DNA of 64,000 nt, taken from Orobanche coerulescens. Taxonomy: Eukaryota; Streptophyta; Magnoliopsida; Lamiales; Orobanchaceae. The stretch lies in assembly GCA_033398695.1 (NCBI GenBank), contig CM065809.1, positions 179,930,501 through 179,994,500 on the forward strand, read 5' to 3'. The notes below the pieces were generated by a model that worked only from the letters and a program-made list of their open reading frames with translations, was not told the origin of the DNA and searched no databases. This document shows, piece by piece, positions 11,022-21,917 of this stretch; the first letter of the stretch is position 1, and each line of letters begins with the position of its first letter. Made by a program: the position numbers and the translations under genes.

Positions 11022-11040
<19 letters not shown>
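10290..11040 (-). repeat. Direct copy of the inner left arm (8915-9650)
   Basis: Starting at ACACAATGAAAATATGG, this block follows the left-arm Helitron-derived sequence in the same orientation to the CA/TA microsatellite at about 11020-11056. It separates the two palindromes. Differences from 8915-9650 are scattered substitutions and 1-3 bp indels. It is non-coding. Confidence 0.8.
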
Positions 11041-11056
<16 letters not shown>

Positions 11057-11697
11057 CATCTAGGGTTTTAACTTTCCACACCTAGGGTTTGTTTGTTTTC
11101 TACTCTGTTGTGTTTCCAGATCTGCAAAATATCGGGCAGTTCTTGTTCTGGTTCTGGAGTGTCTCAAGGATCAATCCCCTCAGTGAATCAGCCCACACCA
11201 CCCGTCCTCTCCGATCAAGAATCAATCCCCTCAGCGAATCTGCCCACGCCACCCGTCCTCTCCGATCAAGGATCAATCCCCTCAGTGAATCAGCCCACGC
11301 CACCTGTCCGCCACTTCTCTGGCGATTCCTTTTCAGGCGGCTCTCCGGTTCACTCCGACCAGTCGTCCGGTAGCGCTTCACAAGTGGCGCCACCACCGCC
11401 GGAGTGAACCGGAGAGCCGCCTGAAAAGGAATCGCCAGAGAAGTGGCGGACAGGTGGCGTGGGCTGATTCACTGAGGGGATTGATCCTTGATCGGAGAGG
11501 ACGGGTGGCGTGGGCATATTCGCTGAGGGGATTGATTCTTGATCGGAGAAGACAGGTGGCGTGGACTGATTCACTGAGGGGATTGATCCTTGAGACACTC
11601 CAGAACCAGAACGAGAACTGCCCGACATTTTGCAGATCTGGAAACACAACACAGTAGAAAACAAACAAACCCTAGGGTGTGGAAAGTTAAAACCCTA

Positions 11698-11705
<8 letters not shown>
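11041..11705. repeat. Palindrome 2, with the central spacer inverted relative to palindrome 1
   Basis: It has the same arm-spacer-arm design as palindrome 1. The left arm runs to 11356, the 44-bp spacer is 11357-11400, and the right arm runs from 11401 to about 11700. The spacer is the exact reverse complement of the spacer at 9971-10014. Both arms here carry three 51-bp units. Confidence 0.9.
11350..11628 (-). pseudogene. Captured gene 5' fragment (palindrome 2, minus strand)
   Basis: A mirror copy of the 9743-10021 frame. It has an ATG at 11628, the same 92 codons, three 17-residue repeats and the same readout across the spacer. A few residues differ (for example Gln to Gln-Ser context and Leu to Met in the second repeat). 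The plus-strand arm of this palindrome also has an open frame but lacks the ATG. It is a partial gene without a native 3' end. Confidence 0.5.
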
Positions 11706-11749
<44 letters not shown>

Positions 11750-12650
11750 GTGTGTTGAAATGCAATTCTTTATGGGTCGGGCCATTACTTACTGGCCCGC
11801 AAGAAAAATTGACAGCAAAGTTTATTTAATTATTTTCGTTTTCAATTAAAAAATGGTATCCGATTAAATTTATGAACACAGATTACTTAAATATTAACAT
11901 ATTTATTCAAACTCAATTTGAATGTTTAACTGATTTATTTAATGGGTGTCGATATATAGACAAAACTAGTGTATAGCCAAATTAAATATTCAATAGAAAT
12001 AAAACTATATTTGGCTTAATAATCAATCAAATTAATATTAGCCAAATTATTTTTTCAATAAAAATAAAATTATTAAACGTGCAAAATAATTATGGAGTAA
12101 AAAGTATCGAATTTTTTTTATTATTTATCTCAAATCTTGAATCCTCAAAGTATAGGTATATAAATTGTAAAGAGTTTTGAAGATTGTATAATTCCAAAAT
12201 TATACTAGGAATTTAAATTTTAATCTTTTGTCATTTATAATATTTATTTTTAATCTTTACTTTACAATGTTTGAATTTTTATTGATATGGATTAACCAAT
12301 TAGTATAGCAACTTATGTTTTCTTATTTAAATTATATAAATTTTAATACCTTGAGTAATTAGCGGATATTATATAGGGTTTGTGATATAAACGGTAATAA
12401 AGTCATATTTTAATCGAATTTGATGAATATGGGTATAAAGATTTTAAACAAGTTTGAATATTTGTACCATATTTTCATTGTTTCGTGTGTTATTATATGC
12501 GTTTTGAACTGGAATAATTAGTAAAATTATCTTTTAATTGGATTTATGACGAGTACAAGTACATAAATTTTAAAGAAGCTCGGGTGGCTGAATTCCATAC
12601 TCATTATTCTGTTTATTTCTGCTGCTGTACAATTGCAAGTGGTTGAACCC
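11706..12650 (+). mobile_element. Helitron-derived fragment (right arm copy)
   Basis: Reverse complement of 8744-9655, preceded by a long TA/GT microsatellite (about 11701-11756). It is colinear with the 3' half of the Helitron at 17340-19785. There is no coding content. Confidence 0.65.
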
Positions 12651-13300
12651 TAGGGGTGTGCAAAAAAACCGATTAAACCGAAAAACCACACCGCCCCGTA
12701 AAAATCGTACCGAAAAAACCGATAAACCGCTTAAACCGACATGGTTTTTATTTTTTATAAAACCGAAACTTCGGTAACGGTACGGTATTTGACTTAAATA
12801 CCGAAAAAAAAACTGTACCGTACCGTTATTTATATTAAATATTTTTATAATAATATATCATATATATATATATTAGTTACAAACTCATATGAATATAGAA
12901 GTATAACAAATTTATTGAAGTTCAAGATACTTGTTTGTCTTTTTTTTTTATTTTTTTTTATTTTTATCCTCCAAAATAATTGGATGAAAACTTGAATATT
13001 AAATTAGTTTCTATCTTAAGTTTGGTGTGATATTTTTGGTTTAGCTATTAATTTGGATCAGCTATTTATGGTACCTTGTTGAATTAATTTATTCGAGTAT
13101 TTTTGTATTATTAATGCTATCAAGTATCAAGTAGAAAAACCGAAAAAATACCGTACCGATATAAACCAAACCGAAATACCGAACTACCAAACCGAAAAAA
13201 ATCGTATGTATATGGTATTAAATCATAATAAAACGAATATATTTGGTACGGTATCGGTTTTACCCTAAAATCGTACCATGCCGTACCATGCACACCCCTA
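12651..13300 (-). mobile_element. hAT-type MITE, copy 2
   Basis: Inverted copy of the 8101-8743 element, with TAGGGGTGTGCA and TGCACACCCCTA ends. The left flank is TTGAACCC (the complement of GGGTTCAA). The right flank is TTTTGTAA, again without a matching target duplication. Confidence 0.8.
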
Positions 13301-13391
13301 TTTTGTAATCTCTTTGAATTTATTATTTTTTTGGTGATTTGTTTGGAACTAATAATAATAATAATAAAATAAATGATACTACTAAATAATT

Positions 13392-13408
13392 CCCCCCCCC
13401 CCCCCCCC
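13392..13408. repeat. 17-base poly-C tract
   Basis: An uninterrupted C run. The corresponding position in the left arm (about 7998) has only six G. Such tracts are prone to slippage and to sequencing error. Confidence 0.9.
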
Positions 13409-13435
13409 TTTATGTGTTTTTTAACATTTAAATTT

Positions 13436-13765
13436 GGCAAAATAGCTCTAATAGGGACTCAAGTTTGACATTTTTATCACTTAAAGAGACTAACTTTAAA
13501 GTGTATCAAAGGACTCAAGTTTATTCCGTTATACACGTTAGTGTCTCCGTTATTTTTAACTCGTTAAGTGCCACGTGTCAGCATTTTATTGGTCGGTAAT
13601 AATAATAAAATAATAATAAAAATTTCTAGATTTTTGTAATAATAATAATAATAAAATAATAATAAAAAATAAAAAAGTCAAAAAAAAAGGATAAAAAATC
13701 TGGAACTTCTTTAAAAAATTGAAACTTTATTTTTTTTTAATCTGGAATATTAACATTAATATGAT
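13436..13765. mobile_element. Truncated Mutator-like MITE (one TIR)
   Basis: Starts GGCAAAATAGCTCTAAT after TTTAAATTT (13427-13435) and follows the right TIR of the 7022-7972 element in reverse complement. Similarity is lost near 13760, where unrelated sequence begins. Confidence 0.7.
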
Positions 13766-14254
13766 AATATTAAATAAGGAACATGATAATCAATAATCCA
13801 TATTCAATTCACACAAAGGAACTCTCGAAACCCGCCTACGATTCACGAAACTACAAGGAGAACCACCTAGAGGTTCTTTAAATGAATTTTCAGATTCTTT
13901 AAATGTTTTTAGATTTTTTTAAAAAAATTTAAATTTTTTTATATTATTTAGGTTTTTATATTTTTTAAAAAAATTTAGATTTTTAATTTTTTTTAAATTT
14001 TTTTTAAATTTAGGTTTTTTAATATTCCAGAGTTTTTAATTTTTTTTATATTATTTAAGTTATTATATATTTTTTGCCACGTGTCAGTCACGTGTCGTCC
14101 ACGTCAGCTTCGATAGCCGGAAAATACTCCGACCGGCGATGGAGGACTAAATTGGCTAAAGTAAGGGGGAGATGTGGGGTTTTTTTATCCGCCGGAGACA
14201 GATGAGTTTTTTTGGCCAATTGGTCCCACATACGGGACCAATTTGATAATTTTC
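13766..14254. other. AT-rich repeat debris, no gene seen
   Basis: T-rich blocks with recurring AGATTTTT motifs, followed by a GC-richer stretch (about 14075-14250) with CACGTGTCAG/CACGTGTCG motifs and GGTCCCACATACGGGACC, a short palindrome. It is probably the end of another non-autonomous element. No open frame is worth calling. Confidence 0.4.
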
Positions 14255-15018
14255 TCAATATATATAATAGCGTAACGGCTTTGAAACGTCACATTAACTC
14301 TCTCATATGTGGCATTCTCTTAATTTTGATTTCCTATTATCGAAAATCTTGAATCACACATCAATTTAAATGGTACTTAACCGATAGACAACCTAAATAA
14401 ATAGAATTCATTGTCTTGAATCTCACATTGGTTTTTTAAAATATAACTTCATCAATGAAAAATCTAAATAAATACTTAGAATTCAATGTGTATTCTCAAC
14501 TTTTTCAGTGAGAACTTAATTTGATCAATTATTAAATTTATATAATTTATTTGTCTAAAATTTGAATCTCACATCTCTCTTATTTAGTAGTTTTATTTTA
14601 ATTGGAAATTTTAGTTTAGCAATTGGTTTTTTAAAATAGAACTTCACCAATAAAGAACCTAAATAAATACTTAGAATTCAATGTGTATTCTCAACTCCCA
14701 ATTATTAAGTTGGACTTATAAATAATTAAATTTTTCATTAAAACTTAATTTGATCAATTATTAATTTATATAATTTATTTATCTAAAATTTGAATCTCAC
14801 ATCTGTCTTATTTAGTAGTTTTATTTTAATTGGAAATTTTAATTTAGCAAATATTAATAACATCAGTTATTTAATAAACTATTTTATTTTTTATTTGAGA
14901 ATCTAATTTGACCAATTATCGAATTTGCATTAATCATATTTATCTAAAATTTTGAATACCACATCGATTTTAAATGAGACTCTGCCGATTGGGGAACTAA
15001 ATAAATATTTAAAATCAA
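14255..15018 (+). mobile_element. Helitron 5' fragment
   Basis: Begins with an ATATATATAATAGCGTAACGG-like block, close to the 5' end of the Helitron at 17340. It is followed by the family's CACATTAACTCTCTCATATGTGGCATT-type stretch and by CTTGAATC and ATTAAGTTGG motifs. It is cut at 15018 by the minus-strand Helitron fragment that starts at 15019. Confidence 0.55.
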
Positions 15019-16283
15019 CTAGTGTATAGCCCGTCGAAACTCGATGGGTAATCACTTTACATTGTAATTTATAAGTAAAAATCAAAAAAAAAAAATTTAA
15101 TACTTTGTTAGGGTTCAGTAGGGGTGTGCATGGTACGGTATGGTACGGTTTTAGGGTAAAACCGATACCGTACCAAATATATTCGGTTTATTATGATTTA
15201 ATACCATATACATACGATTTTTTTCAATTTGGTAGTTCGGTATTTCGGTTTGATTTATATCAATACGGTATTTTTTCGGTTTTTCTACTTGATACTTGAT
15301 AGCATTAATAATACAAAAATACTCGAATAAATTAATTCAACAAGGTACCATAAATAGCTGATCCAAATTAATAGCTAAACCAAAAAAATCACACCAACCT
15401 TAAGATAGTAACTAATTTAATATTCAAGTTTTTATCCAATTATTTTGGAGGATAAAAATAAAAAAAATAAAAAAAAAAGACAAACAAGTGTCTTGAACTT
15501 CAATAAATTTGTTATACTTCTATATTCATATGAGTTTGTAACTAATATATATATATATATATGATATATTATTATAAAAATATTTAATATATATAACGGT
15601 ACGGTACGATTTTTTTTCCGGTATTTAACTCAAATACCGTACCGTTACCGAAGTTTCAGTTTTATAAAAAATAAAAACCATGTCGGTTTAAGCGGTTTAT
15701 CGGTTTTTCGGTACGATTTTTACGGGGCGGTGCGGTTTTTCGGTTTAATCGGTTTCTTTGCACACCCCTAGGGTTCAACCACTTGCAATTGTACAGCAGC
15801 AGAAATAAACAGAAATAATGAGTATGAAATTCAGCCACCCGAGCTTCTTTAAAATTTATGTACTTATACTCGTCATAAACCCAATTAAAAGATAATTTAC
15901 TAATTATTCCAATTCAAAACGCATATAATAACACACGAAACAATGAAAATATGGTACAAATATTCAAACTTGTTTAAAATCTTTAAACCCATATTCATCA
16001 AACTCGATTAAAATATGACATTATTACCGTTTATATCACAAACTCTATATAATATCCGCTAATTACGCAACGTATTAAAATTTATATAATTTAAATAAGT
16101 AAACATAAGTTGCTATACTAATTGGTTAATCCATATCAATAAAAACTCAAACATTGTAAAGTAAAGATTAAAAGTAAATATTATAAATGACAAAAGATTA
16201 AAATTTAAATTCCTAGTATAATTTTGAAATTATACAATCTTCAAAACTCTTTACAATTTATATACCTATACTTTGAGGATTCA
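15019..16283 (-). mobile_element. Helitron 3' fragment with a nested hAT MITE
   Basis: On the minus strand it ends with a hairpin (about 15030-15050) followed by GCTATACACTAG, and the next base is T, as Helitron 3' ends require. It carries a hAT MITE with its target duplication. At about 16283 it stops abruptly against a decayed LINE ORF1, so the 5' end is missing. Confidence 0.65.
15111..15778 (+). mobile_element. hAT-type MITE, copy 3, with 8-bp target duplication
   Basis: The element at 15119-15770 has TAGGGGTGTGCA/TGCACACCCCTA ends. It is flanked by GGGTTCAG (15111-15118) and GGGTTCAA (15771-15778), an 8-bp duplication with one change, as hAT transposition produces. This is the copy with original flanks. 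The two copies in the large inverted repeat keep only one side. Confidence 0.85.
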
Positions 16284-16284
16284 A

Positions 16285-17339
16285 AAGATTAAAGGTCTTA
16301 GGTTTCAACCCTGGATTTTTAACGTAGCACACATCTAAATCGTGCCCAACATGATGACAGTGGTGACAGTATTTCGGCAATCTTTCATACTCAACAACCA
16401 ATTCAATTAGAACACCATCACATCGGATGCCAATCGAATCGGGAAGAACATTTTTCAAATTCACTTCAACGCATATCCTAGCATAATTCAATCTGGTTTT
16501 ATTTATTGTATTGGGATCAGCTTTAACAAAAGTTCCTACAAGGGATCCAACTGTATGAAGAGCTCTAACATCAAACCACTAGATAGGCAGATTTAAAACT
16601 TTTAACCATATAGGAGCCACAGCCGGTTCTTGCTTGAAATTAAAAAAACAGGTCCCATTTGAATAAACGCATCGGAAATCCAGTGATGTTTATTTCACGT
16701 TTTAACCACAATTTAGCATATTATTCTTCATTTTGTAAGGAAATAACACATGCTTAAAATTAAGGAAATGAACTTTGTAAGAACCAAACCTGAAATCTGC
16801 AGATCCCTAACAATCACATCATTCGCTGGTTTTCCGAATGAGAATTTACCGATCAGTGCATTTTTTAACACCCTACAAACTTGTTCACATTCATCTATAG
16901 AGAAAATTGCAGTGGGGATAGATTCGGAAAAATCAGTCTTACCAAGGGGTTATTAGAAATCTGACCTTTATTGACTGCCTCCGCAAAAGACGGGCGGTTA
17001 AATTCCGGTTGCGGGTCTGGACGAACAAGGACCGGACGCTGAACTGGGGATCCTTGCTGACTTTTTGGGGTTTCAAGGATGAACTCCTTCACCACTCCCT
17101 TGGACAGATCTTTTTTGCAAAACTTCTCCGCCAGAGCACCAGCCTCATCCTAGAAAGATGAGCAACATGAGGACGCCACATTTTCTGGAAGGAAATCCTT
17201 CGGGACCTGGATGTCCGTCGAGGGCTTTTGGAACTTGTCGGCAAGAGAACAAACCTCTTCCCAGAACTCTTCTGGAAGTTCAGCCCTGTCAAAATCAGGG
17301 CCCGCGACCCTCATATTCATCTTCGAAACAGCTTCAGAA
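16285..17339 (-). pseudogene. Decayed LINE ORF1, downstream part
   Basis: Minus-strand pieces in several frames resemble a DUF4283-type LINE ORF1. One has LIGKFSFGKPANDVIV (about 16800-16850). Another ends with ARICVEVNLKNVLPDSIG and the knuckle-like CHHCHHVGHDLDVC (about 16290-16490). Several stops and frameshifts lie between them. The 5' part of the same gene is at 19786-19981, across the Helitron insertion. The 3' side is cut by the junction at about 16283. Confidence 0.6.
16750..16956 (+). other. Antisense open frame over the LINE ORF1 relic, not a gene
   Basis: This plus-strand frame lies opposite the LIGKFSFGK region of the decayed LINE ORF1. It is listed only so that it is not mistaken for a gene; it has no features of its own. 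Confidence 0.6.
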
Positions 17340-19785
17340 TCTATATATATATAATAGCGTTACGGATTCTAAGTACTAGATTAATTCTCTCTCCTATGTG
17401 GCATTATCTTATTTCTGGGTTCCCATTTATCTAAAATCTTGAATCCCACATCAATTTAGAATGAGACTTAATCAATGGACAACCTAAATCAATAGAATTC
17501 AATATCTTGAATCCCACATCAATTTAAAACCATCAATCGAGAATCTAAATAAATACCTAGAATTCAATATGTATTTTTAACCACATAGTTATTTTACACA
17601 CAAGCTTAAGAATATTATTTTTATTGTGCTTAATTTGGTCAATTATTAAGTTGGACAAATAAATAGTTTAAATTTTTAGTGAATTTTAATTGGGTCAATT
17701 ATTAAATTTACATTAATTTTATTTGTCTAAAATTTGAATCTCATATCTATTTTATTTAGTAATTTTATAATAATTAAATATATATATAACAGCATTACGG
17801 ATTTGAAGCACCAGAAATTTTATAAATTTTCGCTAAAATTATTTTTTTAATTAAGTCTGAGATGAGTATAGGTATATAATATCTAAATGAGTGTCAAATA
17901 GGTGAACTATATCTTTATTGTTCCGGGTATCATTATATGAGTTTGGGATGAAAACGCGTAGTAAATTCATTTTTAAGTCAGATGTCGGATGAGAAGGGTT
18001 AAATCAATAGAATTCAATATCTTGAATCCCACATCGATTTAAAACCACCAATAGAGAATCTAAATAAATACCTAGAATTCAATGTGTATTTTTAACCACA
18101 TAGTTATTTTACACACAAGGTTAAGAACATTATTTTTATTGTGCTTAATTTGGTCAATTATTAAGTTGGAGAAATAAATAGTTTAAATTTTTAGTGAATT
18201 TTAATTGGGTCAATTATTAAATTTACATTAATTTTATTTGTCTAAAATTTGAATCTCATATCTATTTTATTTAGTAATTTTATAATAATTAAAAATATAT
18301 ATAATAGCCTTACGGATTTGAAGCACCACATATTTTATAAATTTTTGCTAAAATTATTTTTTTAATTGAGTTTAAGATGAGTATAGGTATATAATATATA
18401 AATGAGTTTCAAATGGCTGAACTATATCTTTATTGTTTTGGGTATCACTATATGAGTTTGGGATGAAAACCGTAGTAAATTTACTTTTAAGTCAGATGTC
18501 GGATGAGAACGGTTATATAAATTATAAACGGGTTCGAGTGGCTGAATCCTTACCTCATCTTTTTGGTTTTTCGTTGTTTTTTGCCGCGGTGAGGAACTCT
18601 GAGTGGCTGAGGCTAACTAATAAATATAATTGGCAAATTTTTTGCATTAATAAATTTGATTAACAAATATGATTTTATTATTTATTTATTAATATATAAT
18701 ACCGTTACGTATCCGGAGCACCACATTAATTCTCTCACATGTGGTAATTTTTATATTCTCGATTCTTATTTATTTAAAAAAATTATCACATCTTGATTTT
18801 AAATGACACCCCGATCAATGAATAACTAAATAAATATTTAACATAAATATGTATTTTGGTCATAATTATTCACCATCACGTTAATTTGGTCATCTATTGA
18901 GTTAGCCAAATGAATTATTTTATTCTTATTATAAAATTAAATTTGGCAAATTATTAATTAAACCTCATTGGTCCAAATATGTATATTTATATTTTTAGTA
19001 TCAAAATTATATATGCATAAATAATATTTTATATTTTTTTTTAATAAATTCAATTCTCTTCACTTACAAATAAATATATAAAGTATCTAATAGTAATATG
19101 GATTCGAAGTACCACGTTAACCCTCCCCTCTACATGAAGTTTTTTATTTGTTTTTATTATTATTTATCTAATATCTTATCTCACGTCAAAGTATAGGTAT
19201 AAAAACTGTAAAGAATTTTGATTGTATAATTCTAAAATTTTACTGGGAATTTAACTTTTAATCTTTTGTTATTTGTAATATTTATTCTTAACCTTTACTT
19301 TACAATGTTTGAGTTTTTATTGAGATGGATTAACCAATTACTATAGCAACTTATCTTTGCTTATTTAAATTATATAAATTTAAATATGTTGAGTAATTAG
19401 CGTATATTATATAGGTCTGAGATATAAACGGGTAATAAAGTCATATTTTAATCGAGCTTGATGAATATGGATATAAATATTTTAAACAAATTTGAATATT
19501 TGTACCATACTTTCATTGTTTCATGTGTTACTATATGAGTTTTGAACTGGAATAAGTAGCAAAATTATATTTCAATTGGATTTATGACGAATACAAGTAC
19601 ATAAATTGTAAAGAAGTTCGGGTGGCTGAATCTCATACTCATTATTTCTGTTTGTTGGTGTGTTCCGCTGCGGTATAATTACAAGCGGCTGAACACTAAT
19701 AAAGTATTGAATTATTTTTTGGTTTTTATTTATAAATTACAATGTAAAGTGAATATCCGTCGAGTTTCGACGGGCTATACACTAG
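17340..19785 (+). mobile_element. Complete non-autonomous Helitron
   Basis: The 5' end is TCTATATATATATAATAGCG at 17340, preceded by A. The 3' end is the stem-loop CCGTCGA-GTT-TCGACGG (19757-19773), then GCTATACACTAG ending at 19785, followed by T. Insertion between A and T, the 5' TC, the 3' CTAG and the hairpin about 10 bases upstream are the Helitron hallmarks. The element splits a LINE ORF1 relic whose halves lie on either side. Inside, an approximately 510-bp tandem duplication (about 17490-17990 and 18005-18500) repeats internal sequence plus a 5'-end-like block. It has no Rep/helicase. Confidence 0.85.
19757..19785 (+). terminator. Helitron 3' terminal hairpin and CTAG
   Basis: A perfect 7-bp stem with a 3-base loop, followed by GCTATACACTAG. 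In Helitrons this hairpin marks where rolling-circle replication stops. The same structure, on the other strand, lies at the left edges of the elements starting at 15019 and 20313. Confidence 0.8.
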
Positions 19786-19981
19786 TTAGCGCAAACACGA
19801 TTTCGGACCTCCTCCTTAGAAGAATCAGCATCAACACAGGGAGGGTCTTCGCGAGATACAATTTTTTTCCGGATCTAATCCCCGGAGATTTGAACTTTAG
19901 AAAATTCGATGTTAAATTATTCGGTAGATTTACATTTGAGAAGTGAGGTAGGACCTCACCAACTAAATCAGTCGGTGCCAT
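19786..19981 (-). pseudogene. Decayed LINE ORF1, 5' part
   Basis: The ATG at 19981 begins MAPTDLVGEVLPHFSN and is open to the Helitron junction at 19786. The reading continues beyond the insertion (17339 downward) with SEAVSKMNMRVAGPDFD in a neighbouring frame. Upstream, about 19982-20312 looks like the LINE 5' UTR: purine-rich with a GAGA run (about 20143-20160). Confidence 0.55.
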
Positions 19982-20312
19982 GTGAAAAACGAGAAAAAAT
20001 CAAAGAAACGGGAAAAGGCCCGCCGCACAAAGGCGGCGGACAAGAAGGAAAAAGAGACGTTAGGGCTTCAGCTGCCCGATAACGTCTAGATAGAAGAAGA
20101 AGCAGGCGGAGGATTCTAGAGAGAAGGCATAGAAAAAAAACTTAGAGAGAGAGAGAGAGAGCATGGACCGAAAAGAAAATCTCGCTTTCTTTTAAGAATA
20201 CACATCAAGTTTCGTTACCATAGTATTGTAGGCATTAGAAATTAGGCATTCTTAGTTGCATGTAATATCTATAAATGCATGCAAAATATATGTATATTTA
20301 TATATAAACATA
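19982..20312 (-). other. Probable LINE 5' UTR, no gene
   Basis: Purine-rich on the plus strand, with GAAAAA blocks, CGCCGCACAAAGGCGGCGG and a (GA)n run, immediately upstream of the ORF1 relic. It is bounded on the right by the Helitron at 20313. Confidence 0.4.
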
Positions 20313-20871
20313 CTAGTGTATAGCCCGTCGAAACTCGACGGGTAATCACTTTACATTATAATTTATAAGTAAAAACTTAAAAATAATTTAGTACTTTATT
20401 AAGGTTCAGTCATTTGGAATCGTATCACAGCAGAATACACCAATAAATAGAACTGATGAGGATAAGATTCAGCCACTCGAACTCATTTAGAATTTATGTA
20501 CTTGTACTCGTCCTAAACCCGATTGAAAATAATTTTCCTACTTATTCGAGTTAAAAACTCGAATAGTAACATATGAAATAATGGGAGTATAGTTCAGCCA
20601 CTCATACTCGTTTAAAATCCTTATACCCATATTCATCACAAACTCGATTAAAAGATAAATTTATTACCCCTTTAAAAACTCAGACTCTATATAATAGCTA
20701 CTAAGTACTAAACATATTTAAATTACATTGGTTAACGCATCTCAATAAAACCTCAACCACTGTAAAGTAAAAGTTAAGAATAAATATCATAAATTATAAA
20801 AGATTACAACAAAAATTCCTAGTATAAGTTTGGAATATACAATCTTCAAAAACTCGTAATAATTTATGTAG

Positions 20872-21917
20872 CTATATGTTGGAACATTTTGTTCCATACA
20901 TAAATTCAAAGTGTTTTGATGATTAAAGTTGATAAGCAAAACAAAACAACGAAGAGGCGAAGCCAAGAATCGAAGAAAACGAAGACTCAAAATGGTGTTC
21001 TGTGCAAGCTTAACGTACGTAACGAAGACTGCTTACCGTACGTAACATTGCAAGGATAACGTACGTAAACCTAAGTGCATACGTAACACATGTTCAAACC
21101 AAGTGAACGTTGGAGGAGTCAAAGTCAGAAAAGCGGATATATGACGTCAGCAATGACATAAGTCTTGATGTACGTAATGGATGGTATGTTAACGTACGTA
21201 ACCAAAATGACGAAACTCCCGCTAAACTGTTTTGTGAAGAGGCTTACGTACGTAACCTGTCGAGGTTAACGTACGTAATCAAGCTTACGTACGAATGTAG
21301 AGAAGATAGCGTATGTAATGATGGTTCTGGCAGCAAAACGGCTAGTTTGATGATGGAGCCTATAAATACCATTCTATGGTATTGTTTCAAATACAACTTC
21401 AAGCATACGAGATAATCATCTGATATTCATATTGATATTATTGTTGTTGTAATATTGAGCTTACATAGAGTGATTTAGTGTTATACACAAAATCATACAC
21501 GAGTGGTAAAAGAAAAGATACGATTGGATTCGGTGTTATTAGGATCAAGGATCCGACATTATTAGAATCGCAATCGCTATCTAAGTGAGGTTTATCTAGT
21601 ACCCATAGAAAGCTAGAGAGGTTGATTCCTTGTCCTACGAAAAGGAAAACGGTTTAACTTGGACCGACACAAAGACAAGTACGAGTGGTTTATCACGGAC
21701 CAATAGAAGACGTGATTGTAAACGGTTATCCATCGACCGATAGAAGAGAGGTGCAGAGGTTTTTATCTTGAACCTATAGAAAAAGATATCGAGAGAGGAC
21801 GTAGGCTCGTTTATAGCTGAACCTATATAAATTCGTGCGTCATTTAATTTCCGCATTTTTTTTACGCTTCCGCAACACGGCGCAATATCGGATCTTGTAC
21901 CCAAGGCAAACACTATA
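20872..21917 (+). mobile_element. Solo LTR with 5-bp target duplication CTATA
   Basis: The LTR at 20877-21912 begins TGTTGGAACATTTTGTTCC and ends CCAAGGCAAACA. It is flanked by CTATA at 20872-20876 and 21913-21917. No internal retrotransposon sequence is present, so it is the product of LTR-LTR recombination. Its first ~430 bp contain at least eight variants of AACGTACGTAA. A TATA box follows at 21361-21368 (TATAAATA). A later part has repeated TAGAAGA/CCGATAGAAG motifs. The superfamily cannot be set without pol. Confidence 0.85.
21000..21368 (+). promoter_or_regulatory. ACGTACGT palindrome array and TATA box of the solo LTR
   Basis: AACGTACGTAA or close variants recur at irregular 20-60 bp spacing from about 21010 to 21300, followed by TATAAATA at 21361-21368. 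The ACGT core is the type bound by plant bZIP factors. A role as the LTR enhancer is my inference from the position. Confidence 0.5.

Larger units (their letters stand above)
7660..13765. repeat. Large nested inverted repeat, about 6.1 kb
   Basis: About 2 kb at 7660-9655 reappears in reverse complement at 11745-13765, both boundaries estimated by eye. Each arm holds, from the outside in, part of the Mutator MITE, an ATT-rich spacer, a hAT MITE and Helitron-derived sequence. Between the arms lie palindrome 1 (9660-10262), a direct copy of the inner left arm (10290-11040), and palindrome 2 (11041-11705). The outer boundary falls inside the MITE: it is complete on the left and broken on the right. 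Confidence 0.85.

Noticed and set aside
13120..13440. Minus-strand frame over the hAT MITE and poly-C tract, with a relative at 15105-15299
   Set aside because: The shared translation comes from the MITE sequence. The Gly run is the poly-C tract.
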